A stretch of DNA of 49,686 nucleotides. It comes from Pseudomonas monteilii NBRC 103158 = DSM 14164. GTDB lineage: Bacteria > Pseudomonadota > Gammaproteobacteria > Pseudomonadales > Pseudomonadaceae. Below, in pieces: positions 1-7,655 of the stretch (positions are counted from its first letter, which is position 1; each line of letters opens with the position of its first letter). The stretch covers positions 1 through 49,686 of the forward strand of contig NZ_BBIS01000059.1 in the NCBI RefSeq assembly GCF_000730605.1, read 5' to 3'. The notes under the pieces were generated by a model that saw only the letters and a list, made by a program, of their open reading frames with translations, made no database searches and was not told where the DNA came from. A program made the translations under genes and the position numbers.

Positions 1-81
1 CCGCTAACCTATACCGGCCCCAGTAAAATCGGGGTTTCGCGGATATTTTGGATAACCTGCTGAAATTTTTGAAATTTTTGC

Positions 82-110
82 TTGCATCAATTTCCGAGTG
101 CCCCTAATAT
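82..110 (+). promoter_or_regulatory. Candidate distal sigma70 promoter of the tRNA operon
   Basis: A TTGCAT -35 element (82-87) and a TAATAT -10 element (105-110) are separated by 17 bases and followed by a GC-rich stretch, as in stable-RNA promoters. It lies about 220 bases before tRNA-Asn. Called from consensus match only. Confidence 0.45.
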
Positions 111-201
111 ACGCCGCGTTGTCAGGCACTAAGCGAATCACCAGCAACATCGGTGACCGCAAAACAACTTACAAATCAGTAAGTTGACTGAAAAAAAGTG
201 G

Positions 202-229
202 TTGACAAGCAAAACGAAGAATGTAGAAT
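202..229 (+). promoter_or_regulatory. Main promoter of the tRNA operon
   Basis: A perfect TTGACA -35 (202-207), a 16-base spacer and TAGAAT -10 (224-229) are followed by a GC-rich discriminator (AGCCGGCC). GC-rich discriminators are typical of stringently controlled stable-RNA promoters. The transcript would carry a leader of about 95 bases before tRNA-Asn. Bases 1-201 hold the second candidate promoter and a small hairpin (166-185) but no gene that I can see. Confidence 0.7.
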
Positions 230-331
230 AGCCGGCCTCAGCAGCGACAACGCGAAAGCGAAGAAGCCAAAGAGTTCGAGGCGAACACAGTCTTCGGAGT
301 AGCAAATCGGTAAGTTGTACCGAAGTTCAGT

Positions 332-407
332 TCCGCGATAGCTCAGTCGGTAGAGCAAATGACTGTTAATCATTGGGTCCCTGGTTCGAGTCCAGGTCGC
401 GGAGCCA
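332..407 (+). tRNA. tRNA-Asn (GTT)
   Basis: A 76-base cloverleaf with acceptor TCCGCGA paired to TCGCGGA, anticodon GTT in the loop CTGTTAA, the T-loop TTCGAGT and an encoded CCA end. It is the first gene of the operon and is followed after 4 bases by tRNA-Pro. Confidence 0.97.
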
Positions 408-411
408 ATCT

Positions 412-488
412 CGGGGTGTAGCGCAGTCCGGTAGCGCGCCTGCTTTGGGAGCAGGATGTCAGGAGTTCGAATCCCCTCACCCCGACCA
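412..488 (+). tRNA. tRNA-Pro (TGG), copy 1
   Basis: A 77-base cloverleaf with anticodon TGG (loop TTTGGGA), TTCGAAT T-loop and encoded CCA. It is identical to the copy at 617-693. Confidence 0.97.
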
Positions 489-494
489 TTTTCC

Positions 495-570
495 GGGTCG
501 TTAGCTCAGTTGGTAGAGCAGTTGGCTTTTAACCAATTGGTCGTAGGTTCGAATCCTACACGACCCACCA
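495..570 (+). tRNA. tRNA-Lys (TTT), copy 1
   Basis: A 76-base cloverleaf with anticodon TTT (loop CTTTTAA), acceptor GGGTCGT paired to ACGACCC and encoded CCA. It is identical to the copy at 699-774. Confidence 0.97.
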
Positions 571-579
571 TGTAAAGAA

Positions 580-608
580 GGGCATCTCAAAGAGATGCCC
601 TTTTTTTT
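580..608 (+). terminator. Intrinsic terminator after the first Pro-Lys pair
   Basis: A 9-bp perfect stem (GGGCATCTC / GAGATGCCC) with an AAA loop is followed by eight T residues. It separates the two tRNA Pro-Lys units, so transcription of the second unit needs read-through. Confidence 0.9.
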
Positions 609-616
609 GAAAGACC

Positions 617-693
617 CGGGGTGTAGCGCAGTCCGGTAGCGCGCCTGCTTTGGGAGCAGGATGTCAGGAGTTCGAATCCCCTCACCCCGACCA
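617..693 (+). tRNA. tRNA-Pro (TGG), copy 2
   Basis: Identical 77-base repeat of the tRNA-Pro at 412-488, with encoded CCA. It starts only 8 bases after the T tract of the preceding terminator, with no obvious promoter between. Confidence 0.97.
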
Positions 694-698
694 TTTTT

Positions 699-774
699 GG
701 GTCGTTAGCTCAGTTGGTAGAGCAGTTGGCTTTTAACCAATTGGTCGTAGGTTCGAATCCTACACGACCCACCA
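699..774 (+). tRNA. tRNA-Lys (TTT), copy 2
   Basis: Identical 76-base repeat of the tRNA-Lys at 495-570, with encoded CCA. Last gene of the tRNA operon. Confidence 0.97.
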
Positions 775-782
775 TGAACAAA

Positions 783-810
783 GGGCATCTCGAAAGAGAT
801 GCCCTTTTTC
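783..810 (+). terminator. Intrinsic terminator of the tRNA operon
   Basis: The same 9-bp stem as at 580-600 (GGGCATCTC / GAGATGCCC), here with a GAAA loop, followed by TTTTT. It is clearly a duplicate of the first terminator. Confidence 0.9.
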
Positions 811-852
811 TTTTGCCTGGCGAAAATGCTTGGCCAACAGCTGGTAAACGAG

Positions 853-881
853 CAAAAAGAAGGGCCGCATCAGCGACCCTT
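853..881 (-). terminator. Intrinsic terminator of ndh
   Basis: Read on the minus strand just after the ndh stop: a stem AAGGGTCGC / GCGGCCCTT (one G-T pair) with a TGAT loop, then a short T-rich stretch. It stops ndh transcription against the oncoming tRNA operon. Confidence 0.7.
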
Positions 882-890
882 GGCTTTCAA

Positions 891-2186
891 TCAGTGCAGC
901 TTCAGCCGCGGCTCGGTTCCCCGGCCAATCTTGCTGCCCAGCATCATCAACGCCGTACGGAAGAACCCGTACAACGCCATCTGGTGCATGCGGTACAGCG
1001 ACACGTAGAACATCCGCGCCAGCCAGCCTTCCAGCTTCACGCTGCCCATCAGGTTGCCCATCAGGTTGCCCACCGCCGAGAAGCGCGACAGCGACACCAG
1101 CGAGCCGTAGTCCTTGTACGCGTAAGTCGGCAGCGGCTTGTTCTCCAGACGCGCCTTAAGGCTTTGCGCCAGCATCGAAGCCTGCTGGTGCGCGGCTTGG
1201 GCCCGTGGCGGCACATTGCGGTCGCTGCCTGGTTGCGGGCAAGCGGCGCAGTCGCCGAAGGCGAAGATGTTGTCGTCGCGGGTGGTTTGCAGGGTAGGGC
1301 GCACGACCAGCTGGTTGATGCGGTTGGTTTCCAGGCCATCGATGTCTTTCAGGAAGCCCGGCGCACGGATACCGGCCGCCCACACCTTCAAGCTGGCCTG
1401 GATCACTTCGCCGTCCTTGGTTTTCAGGCCGTCTTCGGTCACTTCACTGACGGCAGCGTTGGTCATCACCTTCACGCCGAGTTTTTCCAGGGTCTTGTGC
1501 ACCGGCACGCTGATGCGCTCTGGCAGCGCTGGCAGCACGCGAGGGCCTGCCTCGATGAGGGTGATGTGCATATCCTTGGGCTGGATGCGGTCCAGGCCAT
1601 AGGCTGCCAGTTCGTGTGCGGCGTGGTGCAGCTCGGCCGCCAGTTCCACACCAGTAGCACCCGCGCCGACGATGGCGACGCTGATTTTTTCACTGGCCAC
1701 ATCACCGGCATGGGCGCGCAGGTAGTGGTTGAGCAACTGTTGGTGGAAGCGCTCGGCCTGCTTGCGGGTGTCCAGGAACAGGCAGTGCTGCGCCGCGCCC
1801 AGGGTGCCGAAGTCGTTGGTGTTGGAACCCACGGCAATGACCAGGGTGTCGTAGCCCAGGGTACGCGCAGGCAGTAGCTCGCGGCCCTCTTCGTCGAGGG
1901 TAGCGGCCAGTTGAATCTGTTTGCCTTCACGGTCCAGGCCGCTCATGCGCCCCAGTTGGAAGTTGAAGTGGTTCCACTTGGCCTGGGCCACGTAGTTCAG
2001 TTCGTCTTCCGAGGAGTTCAGCGAGCCGGCAGCCACTTCGTGCAGCAGTGGTTTCCAGATGTGCGTGAGGTTGGCGTCGACCAAGGTAATTTCGGCCTGC
2101 TTGCGCTTGCCTAGGCTTTTACCCAGGCGGGTCGCCAGTTCCAGGCCGCCGGCGCCGCCGCCGACAATCACGATGCGATGAGTCAT
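891..2186 (-). CDS. ndh: Type II NADH dehydrogenase (NDH-2)
   Basis: This single-subunit peripheral membrane flavoenzyme oxidises NADH and reduces ubiquinone without pumping protons. The 431-residue length fits the family. The N-terminus carries the FAD-binding Rossmann motif VIVGGGAGGLE (about residues 6-16). A second dinucleotide fold, VAIVGAGATGVELA, near residue 172 binds NADH. The segment IFAFGDCA near residue 310 is the second FAD contact. The C-terminal part (WLARMFYVSLYRMHQM) is the amphipathic stretch expected to dock on the membrane. The gene stands alone, convergent with the tRNA operon and ended by its own hairpin. The start ATG follows a weak ribosome site, but the N-terminus begins exactly at the Rossmann fold, so the start is reasonably sure. 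Confidence 0.95.
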   Translation of the reverse strand: MTHRIVIVGGGAGGLELATRLGKSLGKRKQAEITLVDANLTHIWKPLLHEVAAGSLNSSEDELNYVAQAKWNHFNFQLGRMSGLDREGKQIQLAATLDEEGRELLPARTLGYDTLVIAVGSNTNDFGTLGAAQHCLFLDTRKQAERFHQQLLNHYLRAHAGDVASEKISVAIVGAGATGVELAAELHHAAHELAAYGLDRIQPKDMHITLIEAGPRVLPALPERISVPVHKTLEKLGVKVMTNAAVSEVTEDGLKTKDGEVIQASLKVWAAGIRAPGFLKDIDGLETNRINQLVVRPTLQTTRDDNIFAFGDCAACPQPGSDRNVPPRAQAAHQQASMLAQSLKARLENKPLPTYAYKDYGSLVSLSRFSAVGNLMGNLMGSVKLEGWLARMFYVSLYRMHQMALYGFFRTALMMLGSKIGRGTEPRLKLH

Positions 2187-2270
2187 GGGGATATCTCATA
2201 AGGTTTACGGAATTCGTGGCCCAGGGGGCCGGCCGCAAACTGCACGAGGGGAGGGCGAGCGCGAAGCAGC

Positions 2271-2444
2271 TCATAGCACCAGTCCACTCAGCAGGCGGCT
2301 GATGAGACCCAACCCGATGGTCACGGCCACCACCAGCACAAGGAGCAGCCACGGCCGGAAGGGCCTGCGCTCGACTTGGTGCTGGGGGGCTCGCAGATAC
2401 TCATCGACACGACGCTGATCTTCCGGATTCAGGCGGCTGGTCAT
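2271..2444 (-). CDS. DUF3094 small membrane protein
   Basis: A 57-residue protein starting TSRLNPEDQRRVDEYL after the Met, with one C-terminal transmembrane helix (about residues 31-54, PWLLLVLVVAVTIGLGLI). The charged N-terminal half is probably cytoplasmic. It matches what I know as DUF3094, a small family confined to Pseudomonas and relatives and without known function. The frame stays open for 19 more codons upstream, but the ATG at 2444 is preceded by a GAGG ribosome site and starts the conserved part. It lies 84 bases upstream of ndh and points the same way, so the two may be co-transcribed. Confidence 0.75.
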   Translation of the reverse strand: MTSRLNPEDQRRVDEYLRAPQHQVERRPFRPWLLLVLVVAVTIGLGLISRLLSGLVL

Positions 2445-2576
2445 GGTGGGCCTCGTCAGGTAGACGTTTGTGACTGCGCAAACGCTACAGCGTTCGCGCA
2501 AGCGCTTGAAACAAATGATAATGCTTTCTATCCCTGGCGCCGAGTGTACGCCATCGCAAACATTCGCTGCACTGGA

Positions 2577-3206
2577 TCAAAGACTGATGCCCACGTCGAA
2601 CACGATGCTGCGGCCCAGGTTACCGCGCAAGAAGTCTGGCGCGTCTGGGTGGGCGAACAGCACCCGGGCAAAGGTCGGCCCCACCAGCGACAGTGAGCGC
2701 CAGCCCTGGCGCAGGTATTCGGTAGGCGGCGGGAAGTGGGTGTTGAGGTCGAGCACTTCGCGCTTGAGGCTGGCGAAGGCGATGATGTCCAGCTCGTTCA
2801 GCTCCAGCCCGCGTTCCCGATAGTTGTGCGCCTTCTTGCGCAAGGTCGGCGCCAGGCGCCCCAGCAACTCGGTGGCACTGATGCGCCGGGGGCGCGCTTC
2901 GCGGCGCACCAGCTGCGCCAGGGAAAACGCACTGCGCCGGCGTTGCAGCTCTTCGCGCCATTCATCGTTCAGCCGGCGGCCTTCGTCGAGCACGAAAAAC
3001 ACCTCGAACGCCGCATCGCGGAACAGTACGTCTGGCGGCTCTTGGCCGGCCGGGGTGAAGTCTTCGCTGCGGTAGGGGATGTTCAGCCCCTGCAACAGAC
3101 GCTGGCACACCCAACGCTCCCGCTCCCACTTGCGGGCGTTGGAGAGAAAGGCATTGGCTTGTTCGGCCTGGATGGTAAGCAGGCGCAGGTAGTCTGAGTC
3201 ATCCAT
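2577..3206 (-). CDS. DUF1780 protein, putative nuclease fold
   Basis: A 209-residue soluble protein matching the DUF1780 family, which Pfam describes as a putative endonuclease. The segment around residues 58-75 (PPDVLFRDAAFEVFFVLDE) has an acidic residue, a short hydrophobic strand and further acids, loosely like a PD-(D/E)XK core, but I see no clear lysine of the motif. The N-terminus (DDSDYLRLLTIQAEQANAFL) is helical and there is no signal peptide. No experimental role is known to me. It is a conserved Pseudomonas core gene rather than a mobile one: GC content and codon use match the neighbours. Confidence 0.7.
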   Translation of the reverse strand: MDDSDYLRLLTIQAEQANAFLSNARKWERERWVCQRLLQGLNIPYRSEDFTPAGQEPPDVLFRDAAFEVFFVLDEGRRLNDEWREELQRRRSAFSLAQLVRREARPRRISATELLGRLAPTLRKKAHNYRERGLELNELDIIAFASLKREVLDLNTHFPPPTEYLRQGWRSLSLVGPTFARVLFAHPDAPDFLRGNLGRSIVFDVGISL

Positions 3207-3261
3207 GCAGACAAGCTTAGCCGTTAATCGATGACGGTAAGATGCTGTTTAAGCGCGGGAA

Positions 3262-3693
3262 TCAGCCCAGCACTGGCCACTGCTGCACCAGCCCGACCAG
3301 GTGCACCAGGCCGAAGCCCAGGCAGATCAGTGAACTGACTACGATAAAACGCTGCGAACGCCCGGTGCCCGCCAGCAATCTGGGCCCCAGCAGGCCGCGC
3401 AGCAGGTACACCAGGGTGATGAGGCAGATGGCTGGCAGCAGCAACGGCAGCCGCCCGATTGCCCCGGCAGCCGACAGCGCATAGGCCGACCAGGCCAGCA
3501 GCACGCAGGCGATGGCGGCAGTGACAAGTGCCGGGTACCAGCGGCCCTTCTCGGCGGCCACCGCCATACGTTCACCCGCCCCGAACAAACGGTACCAGCG
3601 TGGCCCAACGGCGATCACCGCCAGGTGAAGTAGGCCAATGATGGCGTTGAGTGCCGCTGCCAGCAGCAGGGTAGGGTTGATTCCTTCCGGCAT
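3262..3693 (-). CDS. Four-helix integral membrane protein, unknown function
   Basis: A 143-residue protein with four predicted membrane segments: LLLAAALNAIIGLLHLAVIAV, ALVTAAIACVLLAWSAYAL, LPLLLPAICLITLVYLL and FIVVSSLICLGFGLVHLVGL. Between the first two is a short loop holding GPRWYRLFGAGERM. I do not recognise a catalytic motif. The start at 3693 is preferred over an upstream ATG at 3711 because GGGAAG sits about 8 bases before it. It diverges from the CbiM-like gene with about 86 bases between, so both promoters must lie there. Confidence 0.65.
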   Translation of the reverse strand: MPEGINPTLLLAAALNAIIGLLHLAVIAVGPRWYRLFGAGERMAVAAEKGRWYPALVTAAIACVLLAWSAYALSAAGAIGRLPLLLPAICLITLVYLLRGLLGPRLLAGTGRSQRFIVVSSLICLGFGLVHLVGLVQQWPVLG

Positions 3694-3779
3694 GGCCAAT
3701 GCTTCCCGCATCGAATGAGGGCGCCAGCCTACCGCAGCCGAATGAAACGGAGAATGGGTGTAGACTCGGGTTTATCCAC

Positions 3780-4487
3780 ATGGCTGCAAAGGGCATTGTT
3801 CAGGTGATCAGCGCGCAGGTGTTGTCCGGTACCACCCTTACCCTTGGCTGGCTGGGTTATGTGCCGTTGCTGGTGTGGGCGGTCAGCCGGGTGCGCTGGG
3901 TTGAACTGTTCACCGACCGGCGCCGGCAGCATCTGTTGTTTGGCACCGTGTTTTGTCTGTTTGCGTTGTGGCTGGTGAGGCGTGATTTCGATACCGGGGT
4001 GTCGTACCACTTCATCGGCATGACGGCTGTTACCCTGTTGCTGGACTGGCCGCTGGCGGTGCTGGGTGGGTTCATGGCTCAGCTCGGTTTGCTGGCGCTG
4101 GGGCGGCAGGATTTGGCGGCGCTGGGGGTGAACGGCTTGTTGCTGATTGGCTTGCCGGTGCTGATTACCGAAGTGTGCGCGATCGTGGTCGAGCGCGCTC
4201 AGCCGCGAAACCTGTTCGTTTATATTTTTTGTTCAGGGTTCTTTCCTGCGGCGCTGACTGTGCTTGTTTGCGTGCCTGCGGCGCTAGGGGTGTTGTGGCT
4301 GGATGGGCGTTTTGCCATGCCGGAATGGCTCAGCGACTTTGTGGGCTACCTGTGGCTGATGATGTTCCCCGAGGCGTTCATCAACGGCATGGTGATCAGT
4401 GCGCTGGTGGTGTTTTGCCCGGAGTGGTTGGAAACCTTTAACCGCACAAGGTATTTGCAGGCGCCCTGGAAGGAGGATGAGCGGTGA
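3780..4487 (+). CDS. CbiM-like energy-coupling permease domain protein
   Basis: A 235-residue polytopic membrane protein with about six hydrophobic segments, resembling the CbiM/NikM-like substrate-capture family (COG3235). The motif FPEAFINGMVISALVVF near the C-terminus is typical of this group. In other bacteria such proteins are S-components that take up cobalt or nickel with an ATPase and a T-component. No ATPase or T-component gene is adjacent here, so substrate and energy source are unknown. The frame is open from 3699, but the ATG at 3780 fits the family N-terminus better. The start overlaps a TTATCCACA sequence identical to a DnaA-box consensus, probably by chance. Confidence 0.65.
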   Translation: MAAKGIVQVISAQVLSGTTLTLGWLGYVPLLVWAVSRVRWVELFTDRRRQHLLFGTVFCLFALWLVRRDFDTGVSYHFIGMTAVTLLLDWPLAVLGGFMAQLGLLALGRQDLAALGVNGLLLIGLPVLITEVCAIVVERAQPRNLFVYIFCSGFFPAALTVLVCVPAALGVLWLDGRFAMPEWLSDFVGYLWLMMFPEAFINGMVISALVVFCPEWLETFNRTRYLQAPWKEDER

Positions 4488-4493
4488 ATGTGT

Positions 4494-4529
4494 GGTGGCC
4501 GTGCCGGCCTCTTCGCGGGCACAGCCACC
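4494..4529. repeat. REP-like palindrome between convergent genes
   Basis: GGTGGC-c-GTGCC and GGGCAC-a-GCCACC form an imperfect stem around a GGCCTCTTCGC loop. The core resembles the REP elements of P. putida. Lying between two convergent genes (stops at 4487 and 4541), it could also end transcription in both directions. Confidence 0.55.
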
Positions 4530-4540
4530 TTGAAATCCGC

Positions 4541-4741
4541 TTAGTGCCGAGGCTCCAGGTCCCCCGAATACAGCTCATCCTCAGATTCTTCAGCCCCCGG
4601 AATCTTGTGTTCCTCAGCCGCCCAGGCCCCCAGGTCGATCAGCTTGCAACGGTCCGAGCAAAACGGCCGGAACGCGCTTTTCTCGTTCCATTCCACAGGT
4701 GCGCCACAGGTCGGGCAGTCGACGGTCAATGGCTGGCTCAT
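4541..4741 (-). CDS. yacG: DNA gyrase inhibitor YacG
   Basis: A 66-residue zinc-binding protein. YacG binds GyrB and inhibits gyrase activity in E. coli. The zinc site is visible as CPTCG at residues 9-13 and CSDRC at residues 28-32, and the following LIDLGAWAAEEHKIPG is the family hallmark. The acidic tail (EESEDELYSGDLEPRH) is the family's disordered C-terminus. Its start codon overlaps the coaE stop (ATGA), so it is translationally coupled to coaE as the last gene of pilC-pilD-coaE-yacG. Confidence 0.93.
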   Translation of the reverse strand: MSQPLTVDCPTCGAPVEWNEKSAFRPFCSDRCKLIDLGAWAAEEHKIPGAEESEDELYSGDLEPRH

Positions 4742-5361
4742 GGCTGGCCTCCTTTCAAAGTCAGGTAAAAGTGGTGCAGGCGGTCAATCTGCTGATGCAG
4801 CGCGGCCAGGTCGCCGTCATTGACCACCACGTCATCGGCATGGCGCAGGCGATCCTCACGGGCCAGTTGGGCCTGTAAAATGGCCTGCACCTGCTCGGCA
4901 CTGGTGTTGTCCCGTGCCAGGGTACGGGCTATTTGCAGTTCCTGCGGCGCATCGATCACCAGCACGCGCTGGGTCTTATGGTATTGCCCCGACTCGATCA
5001 GCAGCGGCGACACATATACCGCATACGGCGACTGGGCCTTGGCCAGGTAGCTGAAAATCTCTTGCCCGATCAACGGGTGCAGCAGTTGCTCCAGCCATTT
5101 GCGCTGCGCCGGGTCGGCGAAGATCAGCTGGCGCAGGGCGGCGCGATCCAGCTGGCCGTCGGCCTGCAGCACACCCGGGCCGAAGCGCTCGACAATGCTG
5201 GCCAAGGCCGGACGGCCGGGTTCGACCACCCAGCGCGCTGCCTGATCGGCATCGACCAGGTGCACGCCAAGCTCGACAAAGCGCTCGGCAGCGGCGCTCT
5301 TGCCGCTACCAATGCCGCCGGTAAGGCCGAGAATCCAGGGGGTAAAGGCTGCAGTGGCCAT
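4738..5361 (-). CDS. coaE: Dephospho-CoA kinase
   Basis: Catalyses the last step of coenzyme A synthesis, ATP-dependent phosphorylation of the 3'-hydroxyl of dephospho-CoA, in the cytoplasm. The P-loop GLTGGIGSGKS is at residues 13-23. DADQAAR (residues 38-44) carries the conserved aspartate, and the HP motif of the CoA domain is seen in EQLLHPLI. Length 207 is normal. The start overlaps the pilD stop by one base and the stop overlaps the yacG start by four, so the three are tightly coupled. The same order (pilD-coaE-yacG) is known in P. aeruginosa. Confidence 0.95.
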   Translation of the reverse strand: MATAAFTPWILGLTGGIGSGKSAAAERFVELGVHLVDADQAARWVVEPGRPALASIVERFGPGVLQADGQLDRAALRQLIFADPAQRKWLEQLLHPLIGQEIFSYLAKAQSPYAVYVSPLLIESGQYHKTQRVLVIDAPQELQIARTLARDNTSAEQVQAILQAQLAREDRLRHADDVVVNDGDLAALHQQIDRLHHFYLTLKGGQP

Positions 5362-6227
5362 CAGTATCCAAGCAGTTGCATGTAAGAGGCGACTATTTCA
5401 TCACCCCAGAGCACGGCAATCCACCCCGCAATCGCCAGATAAGGCCCGAACGGCATCGCCGTGCCCATGGCATGCCGGCGCAAACGCAGCAGGCACAGGC
5501 CAACCAGCGCACCCACCACCGATGACAGCAACAACGTCAGCGGCAACACCTGCCAGCCACCCCAGGCCCCGATCAGCGCCATCAGCTTGAAGTCGCCATA
5601 GCCCATGCCTTCCTTGCCGGTGACCAGCTTGAACACCCAGTACACCGTCCACAGGCTGAGGTACCCGGCCACCGCGCCCCACAGCGCGTCGGTTAGCGGG
5701 GCGTACAGGTTGAAAGCATTGACGATCAGCCCCAGCCACAGCATCGGCAGCACCAGCACATCCGGCAGCAATTGGTGTTCTGCATCGATCAGGCTCAGGG
5801 CCAGCAGGCACCAGGTCAGTGGCAGTGCCAGCAACGCCTCTACCGAAGCGCCAAAACGCCACGCCACCACCAGCGACAGCAGCGCGCTGGCGATTTCCAC
5901 CATCGGGTAGCGCGGGCTGATACGGGTTTTGCAGGCTGAGCAATGCCCGCGCAATGCCAGGTAACTGATAACCGGAATGTTCTCCCACGCGCGAATCTGA
6001 TGCGCGCAATGTGGGCAGCGGGAGGCGGGCAGGCACAGGTCGAACCGTTCGTGCTGCGTAACCGGCAACCCCAACACTTCTTGTGCCTCACGCTGCCATT
6101 GCCGCTCCAGCATGATCGGCAGCCGATACACCAGCACATTCAGAAAACTGCCCACCAACAGGCCGAGCAGCGTGGCCAGGGTGAGGAAGTACGCCGGCTG
6201 CTCTGCCAGCAAAGTCCATAAAGTCAT
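5361..6227 (-). CDS. pilD: Type IV prepilin peptidase / N-methyltransferase
   Basis: This inner-membrane aspartic protease cleaves the leader of type IV prepilins and type II secretion pseudopilins and methylates the new N-terminal residue. The methyltransferase zinc site is present as CPHC (about residues 71-74) and CSAC (about 96-99). The protease aspartates are in LIDAEHQLLPD and in GYGDFKLMA. Eight or so hydrophobic helices and 288 residues match the full-length family, so the enzyme looks complete. It lies 2 bases after pilC. Because PilD also serves type II secretion, it can be needed even if pilus assembly is lost. Confidence 0.95.
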   Translation of the reverse strand: MTLWTLLAEQPAYFLTLATLLGLLVGSFLNVLVYRLPIMLERQWQREAQEVLGLPVTQHERFDLCLPASRCPHCAHQIRAWENIPVISYLALRGHCSACKTRISPRYPMVEIASALLSLVVAWRFGASVEALLALPLTWCLLALSLIDAEHQLLPDVLVLPMLWLGLIVNAFNLYAPLTDALWGAVAGYLSLWTVYWVFKLVTGKEGMGYGDFKLMALIGAWGGWQVLPLTLLLSSVVGALVGLCLLRLRRHAMGTAMPFGPYLAIAGWIAVLWGDEIVASYMQLLGY

Positions 6228-6229
6228 GT

Positions 6230-7438
6230 TCAGATCAAGCTACCCAACTGGAAGATCGGCAGGTACATCGCCACCACCAGGCCACCGACCAGCAGGCCCA
6301 GGATCAGCACGATGGCCGGCTCCAGCAGGCTGGTCAACTGGTCCAGCGCCTGGCTGACCTGTTCCTCGTAATGGCTGGCGGCCTTTTCCAGCATCTGGTC
6401 CAGCGTGCCGCTGGATTCACCGATGGCCGTCAGTTGCACCAGCAACGGTGGAAACAGCGGATCACCCGCCATCGCCTGGTTCAGCCCCTGCCCATTGGCC
6501 ATGCCCTGGCGCAGCCGCAACACCGCCTGCTCGTGCAGATCGCCACCGGTTACCCGGGCCACCGTACCCAACCCATCCAGCAACGGCACCCCGGCGCTGT
6601 AGGACGTTGCCAGGCTACGCGCAAACCGCGCCAGCGCCGCCTGCCCCAGCAATTTGCCGAACACCGGCAAACCCAGCACCTGCCGAGATATCCACAGGCG
6701 CGCTGGCGCATGCTGTCGGTACACTTGGCGCCCGGCAAAACCTAACACCGCAGCGATCACCAGCAACAGCGGCGCAAATCGACTCAGCCCTGTGGACAAG
6801 TCGATCACCCACTGGGTAAATGCCGGCAAGGCTGCCCCTACACCCGCAAACAGGCTCTCGAATTTCGGAATAACCTCTAGCAACAAAATGGCCGACACCC
6901 CCAGCCCGGTCAGCAACAACAGAAGCGGGTAGATCATCGCCTTGCGCACCTTCTTGTGCAGCGCCCGCCGCTGTTCCAGCATGCCCGCCAGCTGCTCCAG
7001 CTGCCGGTCGAGCGTGCCAGACTGCTCACCCACCCGCACCAGGTTGCAATACAGCGCATCGAACCATGCCGGGTGGCGCTGCAACGCATCCGCCAACCCC
7101 AGGCCCGAGGCCACATCCTGTTTCAATCGCTCCAGCAACGCCGCCTGCGCCGCATTGCAGCCACTGCGCCCCATCACCTCGAACGCCTGCAAAAGCGGCA
7201 CACCCGCCTTGAGCAAGGTCGCCAACTGCCGGCTGAAACCTGCCGGGTCGGCCTTCTCGCGGCGCTTCGGCAAACTGACCGTCAGCCCGCTTGCCGGCCG
7301 TAAACTGGCCACCATGATGCCCTGGCGAATCAGCCCGGCCCGCACATAAGCCGGGCTGCGCCCAGGTGTTTGGCCACTGACCGGCGTGCCGTTGGCGTCG
7401 GTGCCATGCCAGCTGTAGAGCGGGGAAGATGAAGTCAT
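6230..7438 (-). CDS. pilC: Type IV pilus inner-membrane platform protein PilC
   Basis: The platform protein recruits the PilB/PilT ATPases and transmits force to the growing pilus. Two T2SSF domains are visible: FSRQLATLLKAGVPLLQAFE near residue 75 and FARSLATSYSAGVPLLDGL near residue 275. Each is followed by hydrophobic helices, the last being IVLILGLLVGGLVVAMYLPIF. The frame is open to 7522, but the ATG at 7438 has a good AAGGA ribosome site 7 bases upstream and gives the usual 402 residues. The gene is the first of pilC-pilD-coaE-yacG. The expected pilB is missing from the 217-bp gap to pilA. Confidence 0.93.
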   Translation of the reverse strand: MTSSSPLYSWHGTDANGTPVSGQTPGRSPAYVRAGLIRQGIMVASLRPASGLTVSLPKRREKADPAGFSRQLATLLKAGVPLLQAFEVMGRSGCNAAQAALLERLKQDVASGLGLADALQRHPAWFDALYCNLVRVGEQSGTLDRQLEQLAGMLEQRRALHKKVRKAMIYPLLLLLTGLGVSAILLLEVIPKFESLFAGVGAALPAFTQWVIDLSTGLSRFAPLLLVIAAVLGFAGRQVYRQHAPARLWISRQVLGLPVFGKLLGQAALARFARSLATSYSAGVPLLDGLGTVARVTGGDLHEQAVLRLRQGMANGQGLNQAMAGDPLFPPLLVQLTAIGESSGTLDQMLEKAASHYEEQVSQALDQLTSLLEPAIVLILGLLVGGLVVAMYLPIFQLGSLI

Positions 7439-7655
7439 GCAAAGGTCCTTTTTTTTGCCCGTGCGACAAGCCTGGAAACAGCTTGCCGCGTCCATGCAAG
7501 GGCGCGCGTCCGTGATGCTCACTAGAGTAGTTCAGCGAAGATGACGCCCAAGCGGGCAGGGGTGACAAAAGGTGTCTGTTCAGGCCTACTGCGCCGCTGC
7601 CGGTTGGGGCGCAACCGACCTCAACGTGTAAGCGAATGAAAAAGGAAATACGTTC

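Noticed and set aside
714..1877. A 387-codon plus-strand frame through tRNA-Lys and ndh
   Set aside because: It starts inside a tRNA and lies antisense to ndh, whose motifs are unmistakable.
3772..3780. TTATCCACA at the start of the CbiM-like gene as a DnaA site or origin
   Set aside because: A single box with no replication genes or box cluster nearby.
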